A DNA stretch of 33,363 nucleotides from Liolophura sinensis (Eukaryota > Mollusca > Polyplacophora > Chitonida > Chitonidae): the NCBI RefSeq assembly GCF_032854445.1, contig NW_027018381.1:1-33363 (forward strand). Reading direction: 5' to 3'. The translations under genes and the position numbers were made by a program. The notes below the pieces were generated by a model, which worked only from the letters and a program-made list of their open reading frames with translations, made no database searches and was not told where the DNA came from. The first letter of the stretch is position 1; each line of letters opens with the position of its first letter. Positions 12,079-21,398 of the stretch are shown here, in pieces.

Positions 12079-12626
12079 GTCTTACTTCTAAGTCGAAGAT
12101 AAACTTAATCTCTTTATCTACATGTAGAAAAACCACACCATTTTTATATAAAAAACACAAGGTACTTGATACAGTCTGCTGTAAAAAGTAGAATTGAACA
12201 CTGACCCACATCAATAAGGTGCCAAAAGATGCGCAATTGGGTCAGGCATCTCCAGCTGTTGAAAAATTGGAAATTTCCTTGGTTTCCATGGAGTAAGAGC
12301 CGTTGCTGGGCACGTGATTTTGACATAAATGATGATTCAATTGTGGCTACAGCCAAAAGTATTGGTCGGAGAGCAACGCGGTTTGCACCATTCGATTTCT
12401 CGTCACAAAATACGTCGGATTAGCCTCTTACCAGCACGATTGGAGCATTTTTTTTACTTTTGGATTTTTGCCTGGTCCTTTTGCTAATTGAAATCGGCTA
12501 CATGTACTATGTACAATCGCGACTGGTCATTACTATATTCAACTTTTGATTATAAGTTATGTGCCCTTCGGTAGCCCAGAAGACGTCAAATCTTTGGGCC
12601 AAGCCCATTTAACTCACCCAGCAAAT
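12079..12626 (+). repeat. Satellite unit 23
   Basis: 548 bp; A2 B1 C2 D4 E1 F2 G1 H1 I2. It is the only D4 unit with C2. Confidence 0.97.
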
Positions 12627-13175
12627 GTCTTACTTCTAAGTCGAAGATAAACTCAATGTCTTTATCTACATGTAGAAAAACCACACCATTTTTATATAAA
12701 AAACACAAGGTACTTGATACAGTCTGCTGTAAAAAGTACAATTGAACACTGACCCACATCAATAAGGTGCCAAAAGATGCGCAATTGGGTCAGGCATCTC
12801 CAGCTGTTGAAAAATTGCAAATTTCCTTGGTTTCCATGGAGTAAGAGCCGTTGCTGGGCACGTGATTTTGACATAAATGATGATTCAATTGTGGCTACAG
12901 CCAAAAGTATTGGTCGGAGAGCAACGCGGTTTGCACCATTCGATTTCTCGTCACAAAATACGTCAGATTAGCCTTTTACCAGCAGCATTGGAATATTTTT
13001 TTCCACTTTTGGATTTTTGCCTGGTCCTTTTGCTCATTGAAATCGGCTACATGTACTATGTACAATCGCGACTGGTCATTACTATATTCAACTTTTGATT
13101 ATAAGTTATGTGCCCTTCGGTAGCCCAGAAGACGTCAAATCTTTGGGCCAAGCCCATTTAACTCACCCAGCAAAT
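12627..13175 (+). repeat. Satellite unit 24
   Basis: 549 bp; A1 B1 C1 D1 E2 F1 G2 H1 I2. GCCTTTTACC is shared with unit 4. Private GGAATATTTTT. Confidence 0.97.
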
Positions 13176-13214
13176 GTCTTACTTCTAAGTCGAAGATAAA
13201 CTCAATGTCTTTAT

Positions 13215-13224
13215 CTACATGTAG
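13215..13224. other. CTACATGTAG palindrome (unit position 40-49)
   Basis: A perfect 10-bp palindrome present in nearly every unit; units 26 and 28 carry CTACAGGTAG and unit 59 has ATACATGTAG. The related TACATGTA recurs at unit position 421-428. Function unknown. Confidence 0.8.
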
Positions 13225-13237
13225 AAAAACCACACCA

Positions 13238-13251
13238 TTTTTATATAAAAA
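13238..13251. other. 14-bp AT palindrome with TATA-like core (unit position 63-76)
   Basis: TTTTTATATAAAAA reads the same on both strands and contains TATATAAAA, which fits the TATA-box consensus in either direction. It is present in nearly all units, with length noise in the end regions (CATTTTATATA in 49 and 52, TTTTTAATATAAAAA in 51). Promoter activity is only a possibility; DNA flexibility or nucleosome exclusion is equally plausible. Confidence 0.45.
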
Positions 13252-13381
13252 ACACAAGGTACTTGATACAGTCTGCTGTAAAAAGTACAATTGAACACTG
13301 ACCCACATCAATAAGGTGCCAAAAGATGCGCAATTGGGTCAGGCATCTCCAGCTGTTGAAAAATTGCAAATTTCCTTGGTT

Positions 13382-13389
13382 TCCATGGA
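13382..13389. other. TCCATGGA palindrome (unit position 207-214)
   Basis: A conserved 8-bp palindrome containing an NcoI site, lost only in unit 5 among the units checked. It gives the array a built-in ~548-bp restriction ladder. Confidence 0.75.
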
Positions 13390-13407
13390 GTAAGAGCCGT
13401 TGCTGGG

Positions 13408-13413
13408 CACGTG
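13408..13413. promoter_or_regulatory. CACGTG E-box-type palindrome (unit position 233-238)
   Basis: CACGTG, the core recognised by many bHLH factors, lies in GGGCACGTGATTTT in almost every unit; only units 5 (CACTTG) and 6 (CAACGTG) lack it. About 59 copies occur in the window. Binding is not shown by the sequence, and one such site per 548 bp could be chance fixed by homogenisation. Confidence 0.25.
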
Positions 13414-13670
13414 ATTTTGACATAAATGATGATTCAATTGTGGCTACAGCCAAAAGTATTGGTCGGAGAGCAACGCGGTTTGCACCATTCGATTTCTCGT
13501 CACAAAATACGTCGGATTAGCCTCTTACCAGCAGCATTGGAACATTTTTTCCACTTTTGGATTTTTGCCTGGTCCTTTTGCTAATTGAAATCGGCTACAT
13601 GTACTATGTACAATCGCGACTGGTCATTACTATATTCAACTTTTGATTATAAGTTATGTGCCCTTCGGTA

Positions 13671-13696
13671 GCCCAGAAGATGTCAAATCTTTGGGC
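13671..13696 (+). other. Potential hairpin near the unit 3' end (unit position 496-521)
   Basis: GCCCA-G-AAGA pairs with TCTT-TGGGC: nine base pairs with a one-base bulge and the loop TGTCAAA. The same TGGGC can instead pair with GCCCA at 13700-13704 across a CAA loop, so two folds compete. Site I falls at the loop edge (T or C); I3 breaks one stem pair; CCCAAAAG in units 51, 58 and 60 only changes the bulge base; unit 27 (TTTGAGCC) breaks a pair. No RNA is known from this sequence. Confidence 0.35.
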
Positions 13697-13723
13697 CAAG
13701 CCCATTTAACTCACCCAGCAAAT

Positions 13724-14271
13724 GTCTTACTTCTAAGTCGAAGATAAACTTAATCTCTTTATCTACAGGTAGAAAAACCACACCATTTTTATATAAAAAA
13801 CACAAGGTACTTGATACAGTCTGCTGTAAAAAGTAGAATTGAACACTGACCCACATCAATAAGGTGCCAAAAGATGCGCAATTGGGTCAGGCATCTCCAG
13901 GTGTTGAAAAATTGCAAATTTCCTTGGTTTCCATGGAGTAAGAGCCGTTGCTGGGCACGTGATTTTGACATAAATGATGATTCAATTGTGGCTACAGCCA
14001 AAAGTATTGGTCGGAGAGCAACGCGGTTTGCACCATTCGATTTCTCGTCACAAAATACGTCGGATTAGCCTCTTACCAGCAGCATTGGAACATTTTTTCC
14101 ACTTTTGGATTTTTGCCTGGTCCTTTTGCTAATTGAAATCGGCTACATGTACTATGTACAATCGCGACTGGTCATTACTATATTCAACTTTTGATTATAA
14201 GTTATGTGCCCTTCGGTAGCCCAGAAGATGTCAAATCTTTGGGCCAAGCCCATTTAACTCACCCAGCAAAT
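13724..14271 (+). repeat. Satellite unit 26
   Basis: 548 bp; A2 B1 C2 D2 E1 F1 G1 H1 I1. CTACAGGTAG is shared only with unit 28. Confidence 0.97.
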
Positions 14272-14820
14272 GTCTTACTTCTAAGTCGAAGATAAACTCA
14301 ATGTCTTTATCTACATGTAGAAAAAACCACACCATTTTTATATAAAAAACACAAGGTACTTGATACAGTCTGCTGTAAAAAGTACAATTGAACACTGACC
14401 CACATCAATAAGGTGCCAAAAGATGCGCAATTGGGTCAGGCATCTCCAGCTGTTGAAAAATTTCAAATTTCCTTGGTTTCCATGGAGTAAGAGCCGTTGC
14501 TGGGCACGTGATTTTGACATAAATGATGATTCAATTGTGGCTACAGCCAAAAGTATTGGTCGGAGAGCAACGCGGTTTGCACCATTCGATTTCTCGTCAC
14601 AAAATACGTCGGATTAGCCTCTTACCAGCAGCATTGGAACATTTTTTCCACTTTTGGATTTTTGCCTGGTCCTTTTGCTAATTGAAATCGGCTACATGTA
14701 CTATGTACAATCGCGACTGGTCATTACTATATTCAACTTTTGATTATAAGTTATGTGCCCTTCGGTAGCCCAGAAGATGTCAAATCTTTGAGCCAAGCCC
14801 ATTTAACTCACCCAGCAAAT
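14272..14820 (+). repeat. Satellite unit 27
   Basis: 549 bp; A1 B1 C1 D3 E1 F1 G1 H1 I1. It has GTAGAAAAAACC and a private TTTGAGCC that disrupts the 3' hairpin. Confidence 0.97.
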
Positions 14821-15368
14821 GTCTTACTTCTAAGTCGAAGATAAACTTAATCTCTTTATCTACAGGTAGAAAAACCACACCATTTTTATATAAAAAACAC
14901 AAGGTACTTGATACAGTCTGCTGTAAAAAGTAGAATTGAACACTGACCCACATCAATAAGGTGCCAAAAGATGCGCAATTGGGTCAGGCATCTCCAGGTG
15001 TTGAAAAATTGCAAATTTCCTTGGTTTCCATGGAGTAAGAGCCGTTGCTGGGCACGTGATTTTGACATAAATGATGATTCAATTGTGGCTACAGCCAAAA
15101 GTATTGGTCGGAGAGCAACGCGGTTTGCACCATTCGATTTCTCGTCACAAAATACGTCGGATTAGCCTCTTACCAGCAGCATTGGAACATTTTTTCCACT
15201 TTTGGATTTTTGCCTGGTCCTTTTGCTAATTGAAATCGGCTACATGTACTATGTACAATCGCGACTGGTCATTACTATATTCAACTTTTGATTATAAGTT
15301 ATGTGCCCTTCGGTAGCCCAGAAGACGTCAAATCTTTGGGCCAAGCCCATTTAACTCACCCAGCAAAT
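14821..15368 (+). repeat. Satellite unit 28
   Basis: 548 bp; A2 B1 C2 D2 E1 F1 G1 H1 I2 with CTACAGGTAG. It matches unit 26 except at I. Confidence 0.97.
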
Positions 15369-15916
15369 GTCTTACTTCTAAGTCGAAGATAAACTCAATG
15401 TCTTTATCTACATGTAGAAAAACCACACCATTTTTATATAAAAAACACAAGGTACTTGATACAGTCTGCTGTAAAAAGTACAATTGAACACTGACCCACA
15501 TCAATAAGGTGCCAAAAGATGCGCAATTGGGTCAGGCATCTCCAGCTGTTGAAAAATTTCAAATTTCCTTGGTTTCCATGGAGTAAGAGCCGTTGCTGGG
15601 CACGTGATTTTGACATAAATGATGATTCAATTGTGGCTACAGCCAAAAGTATTGGTCGGAGAGCAACGCGGTTTGCACCATTCGATTTCTCGTCACAAAA
15701 TACGTCGGATTAGCTTCTTACCAGCACGATTGGAGCATTTTTTTTACTTTTGGATTTTTGCCTGGTCCTTTTGCTAATTGAAATCGGCTACATGTACTAT
15801 GTACCATCGCGACTGGTCATTACTATATTCAACTTTTGATTATAAGTTATGTGCCCTTCGGTAGCCCAGAAGATGTCAAATCTTTGGGCCAAGCCCATTT
15901 AACTCACCCAGCAAAT
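15369..15916 (+). repeat. Satellite unit 29
   Basis: 548 bp; A1 B1 C1 D3 E1 F2 G1 H2 I1. AGCTTCTT is shared only with unit 39. The left edge of the ten-unit duplication lies inside it. Confidence 0.97.
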
Positions 15917-16464
15917 GTCTTTCTTCTAAATCGAAGATAAACTTAATCTCTTTATCTACATGTAGAAAAACCACACCATTTTTATATAAAAACCACAAGG
16001 TACTTGATACAGTCTGCTGTAAAAAGTACAATTGAACACTGACCCACATCAATAAGGTGCCAAAAGAAGCGCAATTGGGTCAGGCATCTCCAGCTGTTGA
16101 AAAATTGGAAATTTCCTTGGTTTCCATGGAGTAAGAGCCGTTGCTGGGCACGTGATTTTGACATAAATGATGATTCAATTGTGGCTACAGCCAAAAGTAT
16201 TGGTCGGAGAGCAACGCGGTTTGCACCATTCGATTTCTCGTCACAAAATACGTCAGATTAGCCTCTTACCAGCAGCATTGGAACATTTTTTCCACTTTTG
16301 GATTTTTGCCTGGTCCTTTTGCTAATTGAAATCGGCTACATGTACTATGTACAATCGCGACTGGTCATTACTATATTCAACTTTTGATTATAAGTTATGT
16401 GCCCTTCGGTAGCCCAGAAGATGTCAAATCTTTGGGCCAAGCCCATTTAACTCACCCAGCAAAT
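15917..16464 (+). repeat. Satellite unit 30
   Basis: 548 bp; A2 B2 C1 D4 E2 F1 G1 H1 I1. CTAAATCG and AAGAAGCGC are shared only with unit 40; GTCTTTCTTC is private. Confidence 0.97.
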
Positions 16465-17012
16465 GTCTTACTTCTAAGTCGAAGATAAACTTAATCTCTT
16501 TATCTACATGTAGAAAAACCACACCATTTTTATATAAAAACCACAAGGTACTTGATACAGTCTGCTGTAAAAAGTACAATTGAACACTGACCCACATCAA
16601 TAAGGTGCCAAAAGATGCGCAATTGGGTCAGGTATCTCCAGGTGTTGAAAAATTGCAAATTTCCTTGGTTTCCATGGAGTAAGAGCCGTTGCTGGGCACG
16701 TGATTTTGACATAAATGATGATTCAATTGTGGCTACAGCCAAAAGTATTGGTCGGAGAGCAACGCGGTTTGCACCATTCGATTTCTCGTCACAAAATACG
16801 TCGGATTAGCCTCTTACCAGCAGCATTGGAACATTTTTTCCACTTTTGGATTTTTGCCTGGTCCTTTTGCTCATTGAAATCGGCTACATGTACTATGTAC
16901 AATCGCGACTGGTCATTACTATATTCAACTTTTGATTATAAGTTATGTGCCCTTCGGTAGCCCAGAAGATGTCAAATCTTTGGGCCAAGCCCATTTAACT
17001 CACCCAGCAAAT
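16465..17012 (+). repeat. Satellite unit 31
   Basis: 548 bp; A2 B2 C1 D2 E1 F1 G2 H1 I1. GGTATCTCC is shared only with unit 41. Confidence 0.97.
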
Positions 17013-17560
17013 GTCTTACTTCTAAGTCGAAGATAAACTCAATGTCTTTATCTACATGTAGAAAAACCACACCATTTTTATATAAAAAACACAAGGTACT
17101 TGATACAGTCTGCTGTAAAAAGTACAATTGAACACTGACCCACATCAATAAGGTGCCAAAAGATGCGCAATTGGGTCAGGCATCTCCAGCTGTTGAAAAA
17201 TTTCAAATTTCCTTGGTTTCCATGGAGTAAGAGCCGTTGCTGGGCACGTGATTTTGACATAAATGATGATTCAATTGTGGCTACAGCCAAAAGTATTGGT
17301 CGGAGAGCAACGCGGTTTGCACCATTCGATTTCTCGTCACAAAATACGTCGGATTAGCCTCTTACCAGCACGATTGGAGCATTTTTTTTACTTTTGGATT
17401 TTTGCCTGGTCCTTTTGCTAATTGAAATCGGCTACATGTACTATGTACCATCGCGACTGGTCATTACTATATTCAACTTTTGATTAAAAGTTATGTGCCC
17501 TTCGGTAGCCCAGAAGATGTCAAATCTTTGGGCCAAGCCCATTTAACTCACCCAGCAAAT
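17013..17560 (+). repeat. Satellite unit 32
   Basis: 548 bp; A1 B1 C1 D3 E1 F2 G1 H2 I1. GATTAAAAG is shared only with unit 42. Confidence 0.97.
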
Positions 17561-18109
17561 GTCTTACTTCTAAGTCGAAGATAAACTTAATCTCTTTATC
17601 TACATGTAGAAAAACCACACCATTTTTATATAAAAACCACAAGGGTACTTGATACAGTCTGCTGTAAAAAGTACAATTGAACACTGACCCACATCAATAA
17701 GGTGCCAAAAGATGCGCAATTGGGTCAGGCATCTCCAGCTGTTGAAAAATTGGAAATTTCCTTGGTTTCCATGGAGTAAGAGCCGTTGCTGGGCACGTGA
17801 TTTTGACATAAATGATGATTCAATTGTGGCTACAGCCAAAAGTATTGGTCGGAGAGCAACGCGGTTTGCACCATTCGATTTCTCGTCACAAAATACGTCG
17901 GATTAGCCTCTTACCAGCAGCATTGGAACATTTTTTCCACTTTTGGATTTTTGCCTGGTCCTTTTGCTAATTGAAATCGGCTACATGTACTATGTACAAT
18001 CGCGACTGGTCATTACTATATTCAACTTTTGATTATAAGTTATGTGCCCTTCGGTAGCCCAGAAGATGTCAAATCTTTGGGCCAAGCCCATTTAACTCAC
18101 CCAGCAAAT
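17561..18109 (+). repeat. Satellite unit 33
   Basis: 549 bp; A2 B2 C1 D4 E1 F1 G1 H1 I1, the counterpart of unit 43. Private AAGGGTAC. Confidence 0.97.
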
Positions 18110-18657
18110 GTCTTACTTCTAAGTCGAAGATAAACTCAATGTCTTTATCTACATGTAGAAAAACCACACCATTTTTATATAAAAAACACAAGGTACTTGA
18201 TACAGTCTGCTGTAAAAAGTACAATTGAACACTGACCCACATCAATAAGGTGCCAAAAGATGCGCAATTGGGTCAGGCATCTCCAGCTGTTGAAAAATTG
18301 GAAATTTCCTTGGTTTCCATGGAGTAAGAGCCGTTGCTGGGCACGTGATTTTGACATAAATGATGATTCAATTGTGGCTACAGCCAAAAGTATTGGTCGG
18401 AGAGCAACGCGGTTTGCACCATTCGATTTCTCGTCACAAAATACGTCGGCTTAGCCCCTTACCAGCAGCATTGGAACATTTTTTCCACTTTTGGATTTTT
18501 GCCTGGTCCTTTTGCTAATTGAAATCGGCTACATGTACTATGTACAATCGCGACTGGTCATTACTATATTCAACTTTTGATTATAAGTTATGTGCCCTTC
18601 GGTAGCCCAGAAGACGTCAAATCTTTGGGCCAAGCCCATTTAACTCACCCAGCAAAT
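18110..18657 (+). repeat. Satellite unit 34
   Basis: 548 bp; A1 B1 C1 D4 E3 F1 G1 H1 I2. AGCCCCTT is shared only with unit 44, from which it differs at D. Confidence 0.97.
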
Positions 18658-19205
18658 GTCTTACTTCTAAGTCGAAGATAAACTCAATGTCTTTATCTAC
18701 ATGTAGAAAAACCACACCATTTTTATATAAAAAACACAAGGTACTTGATACAGTCTGCTGTAAAAAGTACAATTGAACACTGACCCACATCAATAAGGTG
18801 CCAAAAGATGCGCAATTGGGTCAGGCATCTCCAGCTGTTGAAAAATTGCAAATTTCCTTGGTTTCCATGGAGTAAGAGCCGTTGCTGGGCACGTGATTTT
18901 GACATAAATGATGATTCAATTGTGGCTACAGCCAAAAGTATTGGTCGGAGAGCAACGCGGTTTGCACCATTCGATTTCTCGTCACAAAATACGTCGGATT
19001 AGCCTCTTACCAGCACGATTGGAGCATTTTTTTTACTTTTGGATTTTTGCCTGGTCCTTTTGCTAATTGAAATCGGCTACATGTACTATGTACAATCGCG
19101 ACTGGTCATTACTATATTCAACTTTTGATTATAAGTTATGTGCCCTTCGGTAGCCCAGAAGACGTCAAATCTTTGGGCCAAGCCCATTTAACTCACCCAG
19201 CAAAT
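18658..19205 (+). repeat. Satellite unit 35
   Basis: 548 bp; A1 B1 C1 D1 E1 F2 G1 H1 I2, the same as unit 45. Confidence 0.97.
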
Positions 19206-19753
19206 GTCTTACTTCTAAGTCGAAGATAAACTCAATGTCTTTATCTACATGTAGAAAAACCACACCATTTTTATATAAAAAACACAAGGTACTTGATACA
19301 GTCTGCTGTAAAAAGTACAATTGAACACTGACCCACATCAATAAGGTGCCAAAAGATGCGCAATTGGGTCAGGCATCTCCAGCTGTTGAAAAATTGCAAA
19401 TTTCCTTGGTTTCCATGGAGTAAGAGCCGTTGCTGGGCACGTGATTTTGACATAAATGATGATTCAATTGTGGCTACAGCCAAAAGTATTGGTCGGAGAG
19501 CAACGCGGTTTGCACCATTCGATTTCTCGTCACAAAATACGTCGGATTAGCCTCTTACCAGCAGCATTGGAACATTTTTTCCACTTTTGGATTTTTGCCT
19601 GGTCCTTTTGCTCATTGAAATCGGCTACATGTACTATGTACAATCGCGACTGGTCATTACTATATTCAACTTTTGATTATAAGTTATGTGCCCTTCGGTA
19701 GCCCAGAAGATGTCAAATCTTTGGGCCAAGCCCATTTAACTCACCTAGCAAAT
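19206..19753 (+). repeat. Satellite unit 36
   Basis: 548 bp; A1 B1 C1 D1 E1 F1 G2 H1 I1 J2, the same as units 46 and 53. Confidence 0.97.
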
Positions 19754-20301
19754 GTCTTACTTCTAAGTCGAAGATAAACTTAATCTCTTTATCTACATGT
19801 AGAAAAACCACACCATTTTTATATAAAAAACACAAGGTACTTGATACAGTCTGCTGTAAAAAGTACAATTGAACACTGACCCACATCAATAAGGTGCCAA
19901 AAGATGCGCAATTGGGTCAGGCATCTCCAGCTGTTGAAAAATTGCAAATTTCCTTGGTTTCCATGGAGTAAGAGCCGTTGCTGGGCACGTGATTTTGACA
20001 TAAATGATGATTCAATTGTGGCTACAGCCAAAAGTATTGGTCGGAGAGCAACGCAGTTTGCACCATTCGATTTCTCGTCACAAAATACGTCGGATTAATC
20101 TCTTACCAGCACGATTGGAGCATTTTTTTTACTTTTGGATTTTTGCCTGGTCCTTTTGCTAATTGAAATCGGCTACATGTACTATGTACCATCGCGACTG
20201 GTCATTACTATATTCAACTTTTGATTATAAGTTATGTGCCCTTCGGTAGCCCAGAAGATGTCAAATCTTTGGGCCAAGCCCATTTAACTCACCCAGCAAA
20301 T
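19754..20301 (+). repeat. Satellite unit 37
   Basis: 548 bp; A2 B1 C1 D1 E1 F2 G1 H2 I1. CGCAGTTTG is shared with units 47 and 54. Private GGATTAATC. Confidence 0.97.
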
Positions 20302-20849
20302 GTCTTACTTCTAAGTCGAAGATAAACTTAATCTCTTTATCTACATGTAGAAAAACCACACCATTTTTATATAAAAACCACAAGGTACTTGATACAGTCT
20401 GCTGTAAAAAGTACAATTGAACACTGACCCACATCAATAAGGTGCCAAAAGATGCGCAATTGGGTCAGGCATCTCCAGCTGTTGAAAAATTGGAAATTTC
20501 CTTGGTTTCCATGGAGTAAGAGCCGTTGCTGGGCACGTGATTTTGACATAAATGATGATTCAATTGTGGCTACAGCCAAAAGTATTGGTCGGAGAGCAAC
20601 GCGGTTTGCACCATTCGATTTCTCGTCACAAAATACGTCAGATTAGCCTCTTACCAGCAGCATTGGAACATTTTTTCCACTTTTGGATTTTTGCCTGGTC
20701 CTTTTGCTAATTGAAATCGGCTACATGTACTATGTACAATCGCGACTGGTCATTACTATATTCAACTTTTGATTATAAGTTATGTGCCCTTCGGTAGCCC
20801 AGAAAACGTCAAATCTTTGGGCCAAGCCCATTTAACTCACCCAGCAAAT
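20302..20849 (+). repeat. Satellite unit 38
   Basis: 548 bp; A2 B2 C1 D4 E2 F1 G1 H1 I3. I3 is found only here and in units 48 and 55. Confidence 0.97.
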
Positions 20850-21398
20850 GTCTTACTTCTAAGTCGAAGATAAACTCAATGTCTTTATCTACATGTAGAA
20901 AAACCACACCATTTTTATATAAAAAACACAAGGTACTTGATACAGTCTGCTGTAAAAAGTACAATTGGAACACTGACCCACATCAATAAGGTGCCAAAAG
21001 ATGCGCAATTGGGTCAGGCATCTCCAGCTGTTGAAAAATTGGAAATTTCCTTGGTTTCCATGGAGTAAGAGCCGTTGCTGGGCACGTGATTTTGACATAA
21101 ATGATGATTCAATTGTGGCTACAGCCAAAAGTATTGGTCGGAGAGCAACGCGGTTTGCACCATTCGATTTCTCGTCACAAAATACGTCGGATTAGCTTCT
21201 TACCAGCACGATTGGAGCATTTTTTTTACTTTTGGATTTTTGCCTGGTCCTTTTGCTAATTGAAATCGGCTACATGTACTATGTACCATCGCGACTGGTC
21301 ATTACTATATTCAACTTTTGATTATAAGTTATGTGCCCTTCGGTAGCCCAGAAGATGTCAAATCTTTGGGCCAAGCCCATTTAACTCACCCAGCAAAT
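20850..21398 (+). repeat. Satellite unit 39
   Basis: 549 bp; A1 B1 C1 D4 E1 F2 G1 H2 I1. It joins the two ten-unit blocks: the first part resembles unit 49 and the second part unit 29 (AGCTTCTT). Private ACAATTGGAAC. Confidence 0.97.

Larger units (their letters stand above)
13176..13723 (+). repeat. Satellite unit 25 (reference unit)
   Basis: 548 bp; A1 B1 C1 D1 E1 F1 G1 H1 I1, with the commoner or consensus-like allele at each site and no private change seen. Fifteen CpG dinucleotides are present, against about 22 expected from base composition. It is used below to place the sub-unit elements. Confidence 0.97.
13724..15916 (+). repeat. Two-unit doublet (units 26-27 and 28-29)
   Basis: Units 26 and 28 share CTACAGGTAG (elsewhere CTACATGTAG) with A2 B1 C2 D2; units 27 and 29 both follow with A1 B1 C1 D3. 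The offset is 1,097 bp. Units 27 and 29 diverge after E: F1 H1 against F2 H2. Confidence 0.75.
15713..21194 (+). repeat. Ten-unit higher-order repeat, copy 1
   Basis: It spans the second part of unit 29 to the first part of unit 39. Marks in order are AGCTTCTT with F2 H2, AAGAAGCGC (unit 30), GGTATCTCC (31), GATTAAAAG (32), D4 (33), AGCCCCTT with E3 (34), F2 I2 (35), G2 J2 (36), CGCAGTTTG (37) and I3 (38). The same marks recur about 5,482 bp downstream. The left edge is uncertain: it lies between the D site at ~15,560 and the AGCTTCTT mark at ~15,715. Confidence 0.85.

Noticed and set aside
13288-13440. Three CAATTG sites per unit as a regulatory pattern
   Set aside because: Spacings (43 and 104 bp) are not regular, the first is lost in C2 units, and the 6-mer is common in AT-rich DNA.
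13241-13453. A 70-residue minus-strand open frame (starts MAVATIESS) intact in most core units
   Set aside because: It recurs only because the unit recurs. The variable sites inside it nearly all change the amino acid (L/F, Q/K, S/T, V/L, F/V), so there is no sign of selection on a protein, and one-base indels break it freely. No known domain.
13475-13512. tRNA-like polymerase III B box around CACCATTCGATTTC
   Set aside because: It departs from the GGTTCGANTCC consensus at several positions and has no convincing A box upstream or cloverleaf.
13480-13512. CENP-B box
   Set aside because: TTCG occurs at ATTCGATTT and CTTCGGTAG, but neither has the required A and CGGG spacing; I found none on the other strand.
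13326-13520. A 64-residue plus-strand open frame (starts MRNWVRHLQ), antisense to the previous one
   Set aside because: It overlaps the minus-strand frame almost completely, is lost where AAGATGCGC becomes AAGAAGCGC (units 30, 40), and shows amino-acid-changing variants at D.
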